Positions 1 to 7,070 of a stretch of 21,949 nucleotides of DNA are shown in pieces (position 1 is the stretch's first letter; each line of letters opens with the position of its first letter). The notes below the pieces were generated by a model that made no database searches, was not told where the DNA came from, and saw only the letters and a list, made by a program, of their open reading frames with translations. The position numbers were made by a program, and so were the translations under genes. The DNA is from CBFIHN01 sp965662575 (lineage in GTDB: Bacteria; Pseudomonadota; Gammaproteobacteria; Francisellales; CACEW01). The stretch covers positions 1 to 21,949 of the forward strand of contig CBFIHN010000026.1 in NCBI GenBank assembly GCA_965662575.1, written 5' to 3'.

Positions 1-200
1 TGTTTAAGATACCCTCCCAAGGTCGTGGCATGCTGTAGCGCCCCGGCCAAGTGAAACTGATGGGTCACTGCGCGATACGCGCCATCAGCGACTTGTAGCG
101 GATCCCCACTGAGGCTCATGCTTTTAGTGCCTAATAGCTGCCCGGCTGACGCACCTGTGGCAAGCAAAGAGAGCAGCAAAAACACCGCAAAATGTCGCAT
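1..200 (-). CDS. Secreted YD-repeat/RHS-like protein, N-terminal fragment (cut by window edge)
   Basis: Reading the minus strand from the ATG at 200-198 gives 66 codons that stay open to the window edge. The product starts with a clear Sec signal peptide (MRHF, a leucine-rich core, then Ala-Ser-Ala) with predicted cleavage after residue 19, before Gly-Gln. The mature start AGQLLGT is identical to that of the large YD-repeat protein at 9129-12086. Both continue with a short Gly-containing stretch and then a V...HLxGxL segment. I infer that this is the start of a paralogous secreted RHS/YD-repeat protein; no repeat unit itself is visible in this fragment. No clear ribosome binding site precedes the ATG, but a good promoter lies at 229-258. 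Confidence 0.6.
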   Translation of the reverse strand, partial: MRHFAVFLLLSLLATGASAGQLLGTKSMSLSGDPLQVADGAYRAVTHQFHLAGALQHATTLGGYLK

Positions 201-228
201 GAAAAAATCAAAGAATAATCATATAATT

Positions 229-258
229 AATATAGAGTTATTTTTGATGTTTTGCCAA
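229..258 (-). promoter_or_regulatory. Candidate sigma70 promoter for the gene at 1-200
   Basis: On the minus strand, a -35 box TTGGCA (258-253) and a -10 box TATATT (234-229) are separated by 18 bases. Each matches 5 of 6 consensus positions. The leader to the ATG at 200 would be about 20-25 nt. This is a sequence match only. Confidence 0.45.
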
Positions 259-329
259 GCTACCATCGTGGAATAATCACCGTGGATTGGATAGATTTGC
301 CTTGGTTGTTCAGGTCAAATTTTTTGTCA

Positions 330-1334
330 TTAGGTGATCACTTGCTCATCTAAATATTGTGACAATCCAAGTGGCTGCTCTGCCAATGTGGGGTAAACAT
401 CACTACGGCGAATCAAGCTGTAATAGTAATGTCCCGCGTCTGTCACAATTTTTTTGCAGGGGTGAATATAGGGCGCCCACTCAAAGTATGAAAGCTCATC
501 GCCACCAGGGAAAAATACCAATTTTTCGCGCGAACCTAAACTGTTAACGATGCTGTCAATCTCGGCAATACCTGGTTCTTGTGCTTGTTCTTGTTTTGCC
601 CAGGCTAGTTGCAGTTGCATTTCACTCTCATCGCGAATACACAACCAACTCTGTCTCCCATTATCATCGATCAGTAAGAAATTTGCCGGTGCCGACAATA
701 AATACCATTCGCGGATATTTTCCCGCTCAAATAGATGTCGTAAATAATCTGAACATTGCTGATTTTGTAGCACATCTGATAGATTTTGTTCCTGTTGAAA
801 TAACAACGTTCCTAATAACATCTGTGATGCTTCTAAAAAGCGTGCACATTGTAGATCTTGTATTGTATGAGCTAACACACGTGAGACACTGGGTGTTGAT
901 TTACGAACAAAAGCATCAATCACCCCGAGGTTAAATAAGTCCACAGCCATTGATTCATCGGCCTCACCAGTGAGCAGAATTTTTTTCACATCCAAATGCT
1001 GCAGTTTTTTTGCAACTTCTATCCCTGTCATTCCTGGCATTTGATAATCAAGAACAATCACCCCCAACTCAGCAAAGCGTTGCTTATCAGAAGCTAGGTT
1101 AATGAGATTCACCCCGTCTAATGATTGTGAAAATAGCTGATTCATTTTGTTTCTAGCCCCACCAGCAGCAGCTTGTTGCAAAATAAAATCAAGCCCTAAC
1201 TTTGGCTGATTAAAGGCCATGCACGGCGCAACAGATTCAATCTCTACAGAAATCAGATCTAACCATGACTGATCGTCATCAATTAGAACAACACTGGTAG
1301 GATGATAAACAACGGGGATCCCTCGTACCTGCAT
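330..1334 (-). CDS. Response regulator: receiver domain plus unrecognised output domain
   Basis: A 334-residue protein. The N-terminal half is a CheY-like receiver: acidic pocket VVLIDDD (Asp19-Asp21), phosphoacceptor Asp96 in VIVLDYQMPG, the conserved Thr122 in LLTGEAD, and Lys145 in FVRKS. The distance from the acidic pocket to Asp96 is about 76 residues, against roughly 44 in CheY. This implies an extra stretch of about 30 residues (around 52-90, including AAAGGA). The remaining 185 or so residues show no helix-turn-helix, GGDEF, EAL or HD-GYP signature and I do not recognise them. The ATG shares one base with the stop of the upstream kinase gene (TAATG), and a strong AGGAGG lies just before it, so the two are translationally coupled. 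It is very probably the partner of that kinase; the output may be protein-protein or enzymatic rather than DNA binding. Confidence 0.85.
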   Translation of the reverse strand: MQVRGIPVVYHPTSVVLIDDDQSWLDLISVEIESVAPCMAFNQPKLGLDFILQQAAAGGARNKMNQLFSQSLDGVNLINLASDKQRFAELGVIVLDYQMPGMTGIEVAKKLQHLDVKKILLTGEADESMAVDLFNLGVIDAFVRKSTPSVSRVLAHTIQDLQCARFLEASQMLLGTLLFQQEQNLSDVLQNQQCSDYLRHLFERENIREWYLLSAPANFLLIDDNGRQSWLCIRDESEMQLQLAWAKQEQAQEPGIAEIDSIVNSLGSREKLVFFPGGDELSYFEWAPYIHPCKKIVTDAGHYYYSLIRRSDVYPTLAEQPLGLSQYLDEQVIT

Positions 1335-3577
1335 TAAGCCTCCTCATAAACAGGGAAGTAAAGTCTAAAATGGGTGTATTGATGATGTAAAGACTGGCAG
1401 ACAATTTTGCCACCCATTTTTTCCATTGTTGCCTTACAATAGGCTAAACCAACCCCTGTGCCATGGCGCGTCTTGGAAAAAAATTGATCAAAAATATGCG
1501 GTAAAATCTCTATGCTAATACCACTGCCGGTATCTTTAAAATGGAGGATGTTATAATCATCTCCTAGCTCTGTCCAAATCGACACCTCACCTTTGCCAGC
1601 TTCCCGGATATAAAACAATGCATTTTTTAACAAATTAAATACGACATGGGTATAGGATGTTTCATCACCCCTAAAATAAAAATCGGGTTTGAGCATCATA
1701 TTGATAACAATATCATCGGCTTTATCTTGTGGATAATTATCCATTGCTGCTTGTGTGACCTGAGCAATCGATAATACTGTCAATTCACCAAGATCTCCTT
1801 CATTGACATTTTGCAATTGCATATCAATAAAATTGTTTGCTCTAGCAATAATGCCATCGAGCAAACCAGGCATCGATGCAATCGCCTGCAAGTCACGCCT
1901 ACGCATACCCAAATCAATGCCTTGATCTTGCGCTTGCGCCAACACAGATAAGACTTTCGGAGATAAACGCCGAATGGTTGCCGCACAAATTCCAATCGAT
2001 GCGAGAGGTGTACGCATTTCATGAGCAATACTTGCCGCCATTGATTTCATTGAATTCATTGTTTTTTCTATCAATGCAGCCTCTTGCTCAAGCTTATCAG
2101 CACGCTTTTGATCAGTGATATTCAATGAAACACCTAATACACCAATCACTTTATCATCATAAATCAATGCGTGTTTGCTCGACATAAAAAATAATTTTTC
2201 GCCTGTCTGATGTTCAAAAACTTCTATACTCAATTGCGGCATGCGCTCCTTGATAGCACGTTCGTCTAAATGTCGAATTTTGTCGGCTTCTTCCTGACTG
2301 GTAATATCATAATCCGTTTTGCCGATTAACTCTTCAACCGTATCAAAACCCAAAAAATTTGCCTGTGCACGATTACATCCCAATAATCGACCTTCTAAAT
2401 TTTTCCAGTAAACATGGCCCGGCAAGGCTAATAACACTTCACTCAGTATTAACTCATTCCGCTGTAACTTTAACCTATCTTCTGTGACATTAAATGAGAG
2501 CCCCATCAACCCCAAAGACTTCCCTTGTTCGGAATAATATGGTGCCTTATACGATAGATAAATTTCTTCCTTGTCTTCTGTTATTGAGCTTTCTTCAAAA
2601 ATAAACAGGCGGTCATTATCAATGACTTTTTGGTCATTCTTTTTTAGTTGCGTTACGCGGTCACTGGCAAATAACTCACCAGGACTGACACCAATAACCG
2701 ACTCAGTTTTTTCAAACCCCAGCGCCTTAGCTTGCTGGAGATTACAGTGTAATAATTTTCCGCTATGGTCTTTCCAATAAGCGTTAATAGGTAGTGCGTT
2801 TAAAAGACTGTGGTAGGCATGATAACTTTGCTTTAATTTTTCATACTCTTGCACCGGTATTGAGACGGTATCAGTAGTCTCTTGTCGTGAATCAACTTGT
2901 AAACGTTTAAAACGCACAGGCAACCATTGAACATACTGCTTCCCATACTGTGGTTTCACCAAAGCTTTATATATCACCAGCATAGCTTGTAGCATTCTAT
3001 TGGGATAAATGATGTATGGCACCTGGAGCTCTGCCCATAGCGGCATAATAATTGCACACTCTTCCTTAAGGTATTCAAGGCTTGCCTGATGCCATTGTTC
3101 GTAATTATCAGCATTGATTTGCTGAGGATTTTGCCGTAATAAATACTCACTAATTGATTGTTCAAAGCCTGTTTTTACCAAAGGATTCGTGTCGTAATTT
3201 TCATTAACCAACTGTTTGTAATGTGGGTATTGACTATGAGAAACCCAATCTGTCCATCTCGTTATCTGATAAGGAACCGACAATCTATTGATTGCGTCTT
3301 GGCTGTGCTCAAGCCATTGATCTCCTAGTAACTTGGCATATTGAAAGGCCTCCAAATCTGACATACCTTGAACAGCCAAGTTATACCGATGATTAGTGTC
3401 ACCAATAACAATGTTTACCGATTGAAACTGTGAGCGATTAATCAGCTCAATGATCGATAACAGTTTTTCTTGATCTTGATAATAAGGCTGTCCTGGACTA
3501 ACCAATAATATCGCTTCAGACCCCTGGAGCGATTTTGACTGCGATTTCTCTATGTTTCTAAAACTTGCTTTAATCAC
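1334..3577 (-). CDS. Cyclodipeptide-synthase-like domain fused to PAS-PAS sensor histidine kinase
   Basis: A 747-residue cytosolic-looking protein with no membrane segment. Residues about 20-225 resemble tRNA-dependent cyclodipeptide synthases. Seen are Ser27 in LLVSPGQPYY (the place of catalytic Ser37 of AlbC), the segment VNIVIGDTNHRY followed by a helix, Tyr169 and Glu173 in LEYLKEE (Tyr178/Glu182 of AlbC), and Tyr191-Pro192 in VPYIIYPN. With Gln at the position after SPG, this is the XYP subfamily pattern. Two PAS domains follow (about 254-365 and 375-490), both with a YWK...G+LL.CN..QA..LGF pattern. The kinase core has phospho-His519 in the H-box (IAHEMRTP), an N-box (NLLKNAL), G1 DTGSGIS and G2 GTGVGLAYCK. 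I chose the GTG at 3577: it overlaps the upstream stop by 8 bases and has GAG nearby. The frame also allows a TTG start at 3607 (ten more residues). The kinase call is firm; the synthase call rests on motif spacing and subfamily residues. Confidence 0.85.
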   Translation of the reverse strand: MIKASFRNIEKSQSKSLQGSEAILLVSPGQPYYQDQEKLLSIIELINRSQFQSVNIVIGDTNHRYNLAVQGMSDLEAFQYAKLLGDQWLEHSQDAINRLSVPYQITRWTDWVSHSQYPHYKQLVNENYDTNPLVKTGFEQSISEYLLRQNPQQINADNYEQWHQASLEYLKEECAIIMPLWAELQVPYIIYPNRMLQAMLVIYKALVKPQYGKQYVQWLPVRFKRLQVDSRQETTDTVSIPVQEYEKLKQSYHAYHSLLNALPINAYWKDHSGKLLHCNLQQAKALGFEKTESVIGVSPGELFASDRVTQLKKNDQKVIDNDRLFIFEESSITEDKEEIYLSYKAPYYSEQGKSLGLMGLSFNVTEDRLKLQRNELILSEVLLALPGHVYWKNLEGRLLGCNRAQANFLGFDTVEELIGKTDYDITSQEEADKIRHLDERAIKERMPQLSIEVFEHQTGEKLFFMSSKHALIYDDKVIGVLGVSLNITDQKRADKLEQEAALIEKTMNSMKSMAASIAHEMRTPLASIGICAATIRRLSPKVLSVLAQAQDQGIDLGMRRRDLQAIASMPGLLDGIIARANNFIDMQLQNVNEGDLGELTVLSIAQVTQAAMDNYPQDKADDIVINMMLKPDFYFRGDETSYTHVVFNLLKNALFYIREAGKGEVSIWTELGDDYNILHFKDTGSGISIEILPHIFDQFFSKTRHGTGVGLAYCKATMEKMGGKIVCQSLHHQYTHFRLYFPVYEEA

Positions 3578-3878
3578 AATGGTTGACTCTATTTTTTTCT
3601 GGTGCAAAGCGATAAATAGATATCAATAAAACAACAAACGCACAAGTTATAAAACTATAACCATAGCCATAGACCATTGCCCAGTCATTGTGGTAATACC
3701 CATTCACAATTGCAACTAACTGCATAATACAAAAGCCACCAAAGGTAAGCAATGAGACACCCTGACTATTCTTACGGCAAAACAGATTCCAGGCTTGAGG
3801 AATAAATAGACAGCCATTGATAAGCAAACTAACACCCAATGCCCAATCAGAAATTTCTTTTGCTAGCATCTCTGCCAT
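3570..3878 (-). CDS. PQ-loop / SemiSWEET-like small membrane protein
   Basis: A protein of about 102 residues with three predicted membrane helices: one around WALGVSLLINGCLFIPQAWNLF carrying the Pro-Gln signature, a second around SLLTFGGFCIMQLVAIVNGYY, and a third around YGYGYSFITCAFVVLLISIY. Length, three-helix layout and PQ motif fit bacterial SemiSWEET/PQ-loop proteins, which work as dimers moving small solutes such as sugars; some relatives move amino acids. The substrate cannot be read from sequence. The ATG at 3878 is my choice. A TTG at 3890 would add four residues, and an ATG at 3869 is also possible; none has a strong Shine-Dalgarno. Its stop overlaps the likely GTG start of the CDPS-kinase by 8 bases, placing it first in that operon. 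In context it could carry a signal or precursor of the system, but this is inference. Confidence 0.7.
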   Translation of the reverse strand: MAEMLAKEISDWALGVSLLINGCLFIPQAWNLFCRKNSQGVSLLTFGGFCIMQLVAIVNGYYHNDWAMVYGYGYSFITCAFVVLLISIYRFAPEKNRVNHCD

Positions 3879-3904
3879 GATATCAGTCAATTAACAATTT
3901 ATTT

Positions 3905-3913
3905 ATTATAGCA
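3905..3913 (-). promoter_or_regulatory. Extended -10 promoter element for the PQ-loop / CDPS-kinase / regulator operon
   Basis: The minus strand reads TGCTATAAT, a perfect TATAAT with the TGn extension, about 27 bases upstream of the ATG at 3878. No good -35 box is present at 17 bases, as expected for extended -10 promoters, and the upstream DNA is very AT-rich, which could act as an UP element. Confidence 0.5.
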
Positions 3914-4009
3914 AATAAATCAAAAAATTAAAAAATAATATATATTTAATTGATTTTATTTTAATAGAATTTTTTTCAATTAAAAACAAATAGTTGAGCC
4001 GAAAAATTT

Positions 4010-4025
4010 AGATATGATCATATCT
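4010..4025. promoter_or_regulatory. 16-bp perfect palindrome, possible operator
   Basis: AGATATGATCATATCT is its own reverse complement. It lies in the spacer about 100 bases upstream of the operon's -10 element and is not followed by a U-tract, so it looks more like a protein-binding dyad than a terminator. The binder is unknown. Confidence 0.3.
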
Positions 4026-4030
4026 TGACA

Positions 4031-4279
4031 CTAAGTAACTGGTGACTTTGGCTGAGCTCTAGTATCAATGTAGAACTCTTTAATAATCAGACCCTGCATA
4101 AAATACGAGCAAAATTCAGCATCCACTACAAGAGATAATACAATGGATATCACTAGTACGGCGATGCACTGCTCTCGCCTTGACAAGCGATATGAACGAA
4201 GTGCTTTCGCATAAAGCCCGAAGCTTCCAACCTTCAATGTTAGCACTAGAGAAGACAATTCGATCAAAACTGACCTCAA
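4031..4279 (-). CDS. Doubtful small ORF with one hydrophobic segment
   Basis: An open frame of 82 codons starting at TTG (4279), with an in-frame stop 18 bases upstream and no ATG or GTG near the start. The product has one hydrophobic stretch (IAVLVISIVLSLVV) after a basic RSYRLSRRE segment and ends in a hydrophilic tail. I do not recognise it. The spacer between 3879 and 4331 holds nothing else that looks coding. It could be a degraded gene or IS-associated fragment, or chance. Confidence 0.2.
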   Translation of the reverse strand: MRSVLIELSSLVLTLKVGSFGLYAKALRSYRLSRREQCIAVLVISIVLSLVVDAEFCSYFMQGLIIKEFYIDTRAQPKSPVT

Positions 4280-4298
4280 CCAAATTTGCGTATATACT
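4270..4298 (+). promoter_or_regulatory. Candidate sigma70 promoter for the nitrilase-tldD operon
   Basis: -35 CTGACC (4270-4275) and -10 TATACT (4293-4298), 17 bases apart. Transcription would start near 4305, about 27 bases before the ATG at 4332. Confidence 0.45.
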
Positions 4299-4331
4299 TA
4301 TGCTAAGGAATTAATCACCCAGGTTACCACT

Positions 4332-5150
4332 ATGCCAAAAATCGCGGCGATCCAGATGGAGTCAGGTCAAACTATCGGTGCTAATTTAGTCTGTGCCAAG
4401 CTTTTGCTCAAACAAGCCGCTGACCGGGGAACGACCCTGGCCGTACTCCCCGAAAATTTTGCATTTATGGGGACAGACGACGGGGTTCTCTATATTAAGG
4501 AAAACATAGGCGCTGGGCGCATCCAAGATTTTATCTCCCAGCAAGCACAGCAATTAGGCATCTGGATTATTGCAGGCAGTATGCCCATTGCTTGCAAACA
4601 AAGCGATAACAAAGTGAAATCAGCTTGTTTGGTCTGGAATGATCAAGGTCAATTGGTTGCACGCTATGACAAAATTCATTTATTTGATGTTTGCCTTCCA
4701 GGCCCTGGTGAAATGTATCAAGAATCGACCTACTATAATCCAGGTAACAGTACAACCGTTATCGACACCCCCATTGGTAAGATTGGTTTAAGCATTTGTT
4801 ACGACCTGCGATTTCCTGAACTCTATCGTGAACTGAGAAAAAAAGGTGCTGAAATTATCGCTGTGCCCTCGGCCTTTACTGCCACTACCGGCAAAATGCA
4901 TTGGGAGCCATTACTACGTGCACGCGCCATTGAAAATCAATGCTATGTCATTGGCGCGAACCAAAGCGGAAAACATGATAATCATCGTCGCACTTATGGT
5001 CATTCAATGATTATCAGTCCTTGGGGGAAAATCTTCGAGGAGAAAAAAACTGGTGCAGGGGTCATTGTCTCAGATATCGACTTATCACGTGTTCATATCT
5101 TGCGTGAAGAATTTCCTGTGTGGTCACATAGGCAAGATAACAATGCTTGA
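4332..5150 (+). CDS. Carbon-nitrogen hydrolase of the nitrilase family (Nit-type amidase)
   Basis: 272 residues, the normal length for the Nit branch. The catalytic triad is complete: Glu41 in LPENFAF, Lys114 in RYDKIHLFD, and nucleophile Cys156 in GLSICYDLRFPELYR. The C-terminal YGHSMIISPWGK block is also typical. Family members cleave C-N bonds of small amides; Nit1-type enzymes remove deaminated glutathione and Nit2-type enzymes act as omega-amidases. This protein's closeness to Nit1 or Nit2 cannot be decided by eye, though a repair or house-cleaning amidase is likely. The stop overlaps the tldD start by 8 bases (ATGCTTGA), so the two are co-translated; the same pair is common in gammaproteobacteria. 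The Shine-Dalgarno is weak (AGG about 9 bases upstream). Confidence 0.9.
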   Translation: MPKIAAIQMESGQTIGANLVCAKLLLKQAADRGTTLAVLPENFAFMGTDDGVLYIKENIGAGRIQDFISQQAQQLGIWIIAGSMPIACKQSDNKVKSACLVWNDQGQLVARYDKIHLFDVCLPGPGEMYQESTYYNPGNSTTVIDTPIGKIGLSICYDLRFPELYRELRKKGAEIIAVPSAFTATTGKMHWEPLLRARAIENQCYVIGANQSGKHDNHRRTYGHSMIISPWGKIFEEKKTGAGVIVSDIDLSRVHILREEFPVWSHRQDNNA

Positions 5151-6582
5151 ACAAGCACAAAACATCTTGCTATCCCCTAGCGCTATCTTTCCTGAGCAGC
5201 TCGAAAAGCAACTCAAAACAATGCAAAACGCGCCCATTGATTATGCCGACATTTATTTACAAAATGCTCACCAAGAATTATGGACAGTGGAAGATTCCAT
5301 TGTTAAACATGGCAGTTTTTCGATTGACCAAGGTGTTGGTGTGCGTGCAGTTAGTGGCGATAAAACGGGTTTTGCCTATAGTGATCAACTAGATATCAAG
5401 GCCATTTCACAGTCAGCAAAAACCGCCCTAACCATTGCCAAGACCAGTAAGAATGGCCAATATGCATTGCCAAGATCAACGCAAAAACCATTAACACTCT
5501 ACACGCATAATAGTCCATTAAAGTCTCTTGGCTCAGCGCAGAAAGTCTCCTTACTGCAAGAAATTGATGCATACTGCCGCCATCTTGACTCACGCGTTAT
5601 ACAAGTTATTGCAAGCCTTTGTGGCGAATATGACACCCATCTTATCGTTGCCAGTGATGGCACTCATTGCGCAGACATTAGACCCTTATCTCGTTTAAAT
5701 ATCACGGTGTTTATCAAAGATGGTGATCAGCAAGAGCGTGGTTCTTCTGGTTTTGGTGGGCGCTATGATTACCTGCAACTGATCGATCAATCCACTTGGC
5801 AAGAGCATGCGAAAAAAGCATTACATAGCGCACTAGTCAATTTACAGGCTGAACCTGCACCGGCAGGGACGATGGACATTGTTTTAGCTTCTGGGTGGCC
5901 AGGCGTGCTCATCCATGAAGCGGTGGGTCATGGTCTTGAAGGTGACTTCAACCGCAAAGGTAGCTCAGCATTTAGCAAGCGTATGGGGCAACCCGTTGCC
6001 TCAGAATTATGCACCATTGTTGATGATGCCACACTGAAAGATCACCGGGGCTCGTTAAACGTTGATGATGAAGGTGTTGCTGGCCAATATACGACACTGA
6101 TTGAAAACGGCAGTCTAAAGAACTATATGCATGATAAACTTAGTGCACGACTGATGGGCAACGAACCAACTGGCAATGGCCGCCGGGAATCTTATGCCCA
6201 AATACCCCTACCACGTATGACCAACACTTATATGCTGCCCGGCCAAGATGACCCTGCCGCCATTATTAATTCTTTAGATCGCGGTATTTATGCAGTCAAT
6301 TTTGATGGCGGCCAAGTTGATATCACATCTGGAAAATTTGTCTTTGTTACCAATGAAGCGTATTGGGTCGAGCATGGCAAAATTCAATATCCAATTAAAG
6401 GAGCAACCCTTATTGGTGATGGGCCTTCAGCACTCAAACGAATCAGCATGGTAGGTAATGATTTAAATCTAGATACTGGTGTTGGCGTCTGTGGCAAGGC
6501 AGGTCAAAGCGTCCCTGTTGGCGTCGGTCAGCCAACGATTCGTATTGACCAGATAACAGTGGGTGGAACAAAAACCACCTGA
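5143..6582 (+). CDS. tldD: Metalloprotease TldD
   Basis: 479 residues from the ATG at 5143, close to the 481 of E. coli TldD. The frame is open further upstream, to 5053, but that stretch lies inside the nitrilase gene and does not resemble the family. Metal-site residues are visible: HEAVGHGLEGD (His258 and His262, the HExxxH motif) and Cys450 in GVGVCGKAG near the C-terminus. TldD with TldE/PmbA forms a zinc protease that degrades unfolded peptides. It matures RiPPs such as microcin B17 and degrades the antitoxin CcdA. No pmbA is in the window. It is translationally coupled to the upstream amidase and converges with nrdR, leaving only 22 bases between the two stops and no obvious terminator. 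Confidence 0.95.
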   Translation: MLEQAQNILLSPSAIFPEQLEKQLKTMQNAPIDYADIYLQNAHQELWTVEDSIVKHGSFSIDQGVGVRAVSGDKTGFAYSDQLDIKAISQSAKTALTIAKTSKNGQYALPRSTQKPLTLYTHNSPLKSLGSAQKVSLLQEIDAYCRHLDSRVIQVIASLCGEYDTHLIVASDGTHCADIRPLSRLNITVFIKDGDQQERGSSGFGGRYDYLQLIDQSTWQEHAKKALHSALVNLQAEPAPAGTMDIVLASGWPGVLIHEAVGHGLEGDFNRKGSSAFSKRMGQPVASELCTIVDDATLKDHRGSLNVDDEGVAGQYTTLIENGSLKNYMHDKLSARLMGNEPTGNGRRESYAQIPLPRMTNTYMLPGQDDPAAIINSLDRGIYAVNFDGGQVDITSGKFVFVTNEAYWVEHGKIQYPIKGATLIGDGPSALKRISMVGNDLNLDTGVGVCGKAGQSVPVGVGQPTIRIDQITVGGTKTT

Positions 6583-6604
6583 CAAGCCATAAAGATCGAC
6601 GAAC

Positions 6605-7069
6605 TTATGCCCAGGGCTTAACATTGATCAACTTGTCAATTTCTTCACGAAAAGCATCTAAATCTTTAAAGTGCCGATAAACTGAGGCAAAACGCACATA
6701 GGCAACATCATCAAGTTGCATAAGCTGCTGCATAATCCAGTGGCCAATTTTTCGTGCCGAGATTTCTCGTTCACCCTGTGTGCGAATTTGTTTTAAAACT
6801 TGCGCAATCGCTTGATCAATAGCATCGACACTCACTGGCCGCTTTTCTAATGCACGCAGCATACCTCGACGCATTTTTTCCTCATCAAAAGCCACACGGG
6901 TGCCATCACTTTTTATTACCCGAGGCATCACTAACTCAGCTGTTTCATAGGTTGTAAATCGAACTTCACAATGCTGGCAACTTCGACGGCGACGAACCTG
7001 ATTGGTTTCAACAACTAAACGCGAGTCCATCACCTTGGTGTCATCTGCTTGGCAAAAAGGGCATTGCAT
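6605..7069 (-). CDS. nrdR: Transcriptional repressor NrdR
   Basis: 154 residues from the ATG at 7069; the longer open frame upstream overlaps glyA and lacks family similarity. The N-terminus MQCPFC plus SCQHC gives the four-cysteine zinc ribbon (Cys3, Cys6, Cys31, Cys34), with the RRRRSC basic patch. An ATP-cone follows from about residue 49 (RVIKSDGTRVAFDEEKMRRG). NrdR binds NrdR boxes and represses ribonucleotide reductase genes according to the ATP/dATP state. It starts one base after the glyA stop (TGA T ATG), so it is expressed with glyA. This linkage is widespread in proteobacteria. No nrd gene is in the window. Confidence 0.96.
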   Translation of the reverse strand: MQCPFCQADDTKVMDSRLVVETNQVRRRRSCQHCEVRFTTYETAELVMPRVIKSDGTRVAFDEEKMRRGMLRALEKRPVSVDAIDQAIAQVLKQIRTQGEREISARKIGHWIMQQLMQLDDVAYVRFASVYRHFKDLDAFREEIDKLINVKPWA

Positions 7070-7070
7070 A

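Noticed and set aside
581..934. 117-codon plus-strand frame opposite the response regulator
   Set aside because: It is antisense to a gene with clear receiver motifs and has no family features or good start.
5053..5142. Upstream extension of tldD
   Set aside because: It overlaps the nitrilase coding region; TldD proteins begin at MLEQAQ-like sequence and the length from 5143 fits the family.
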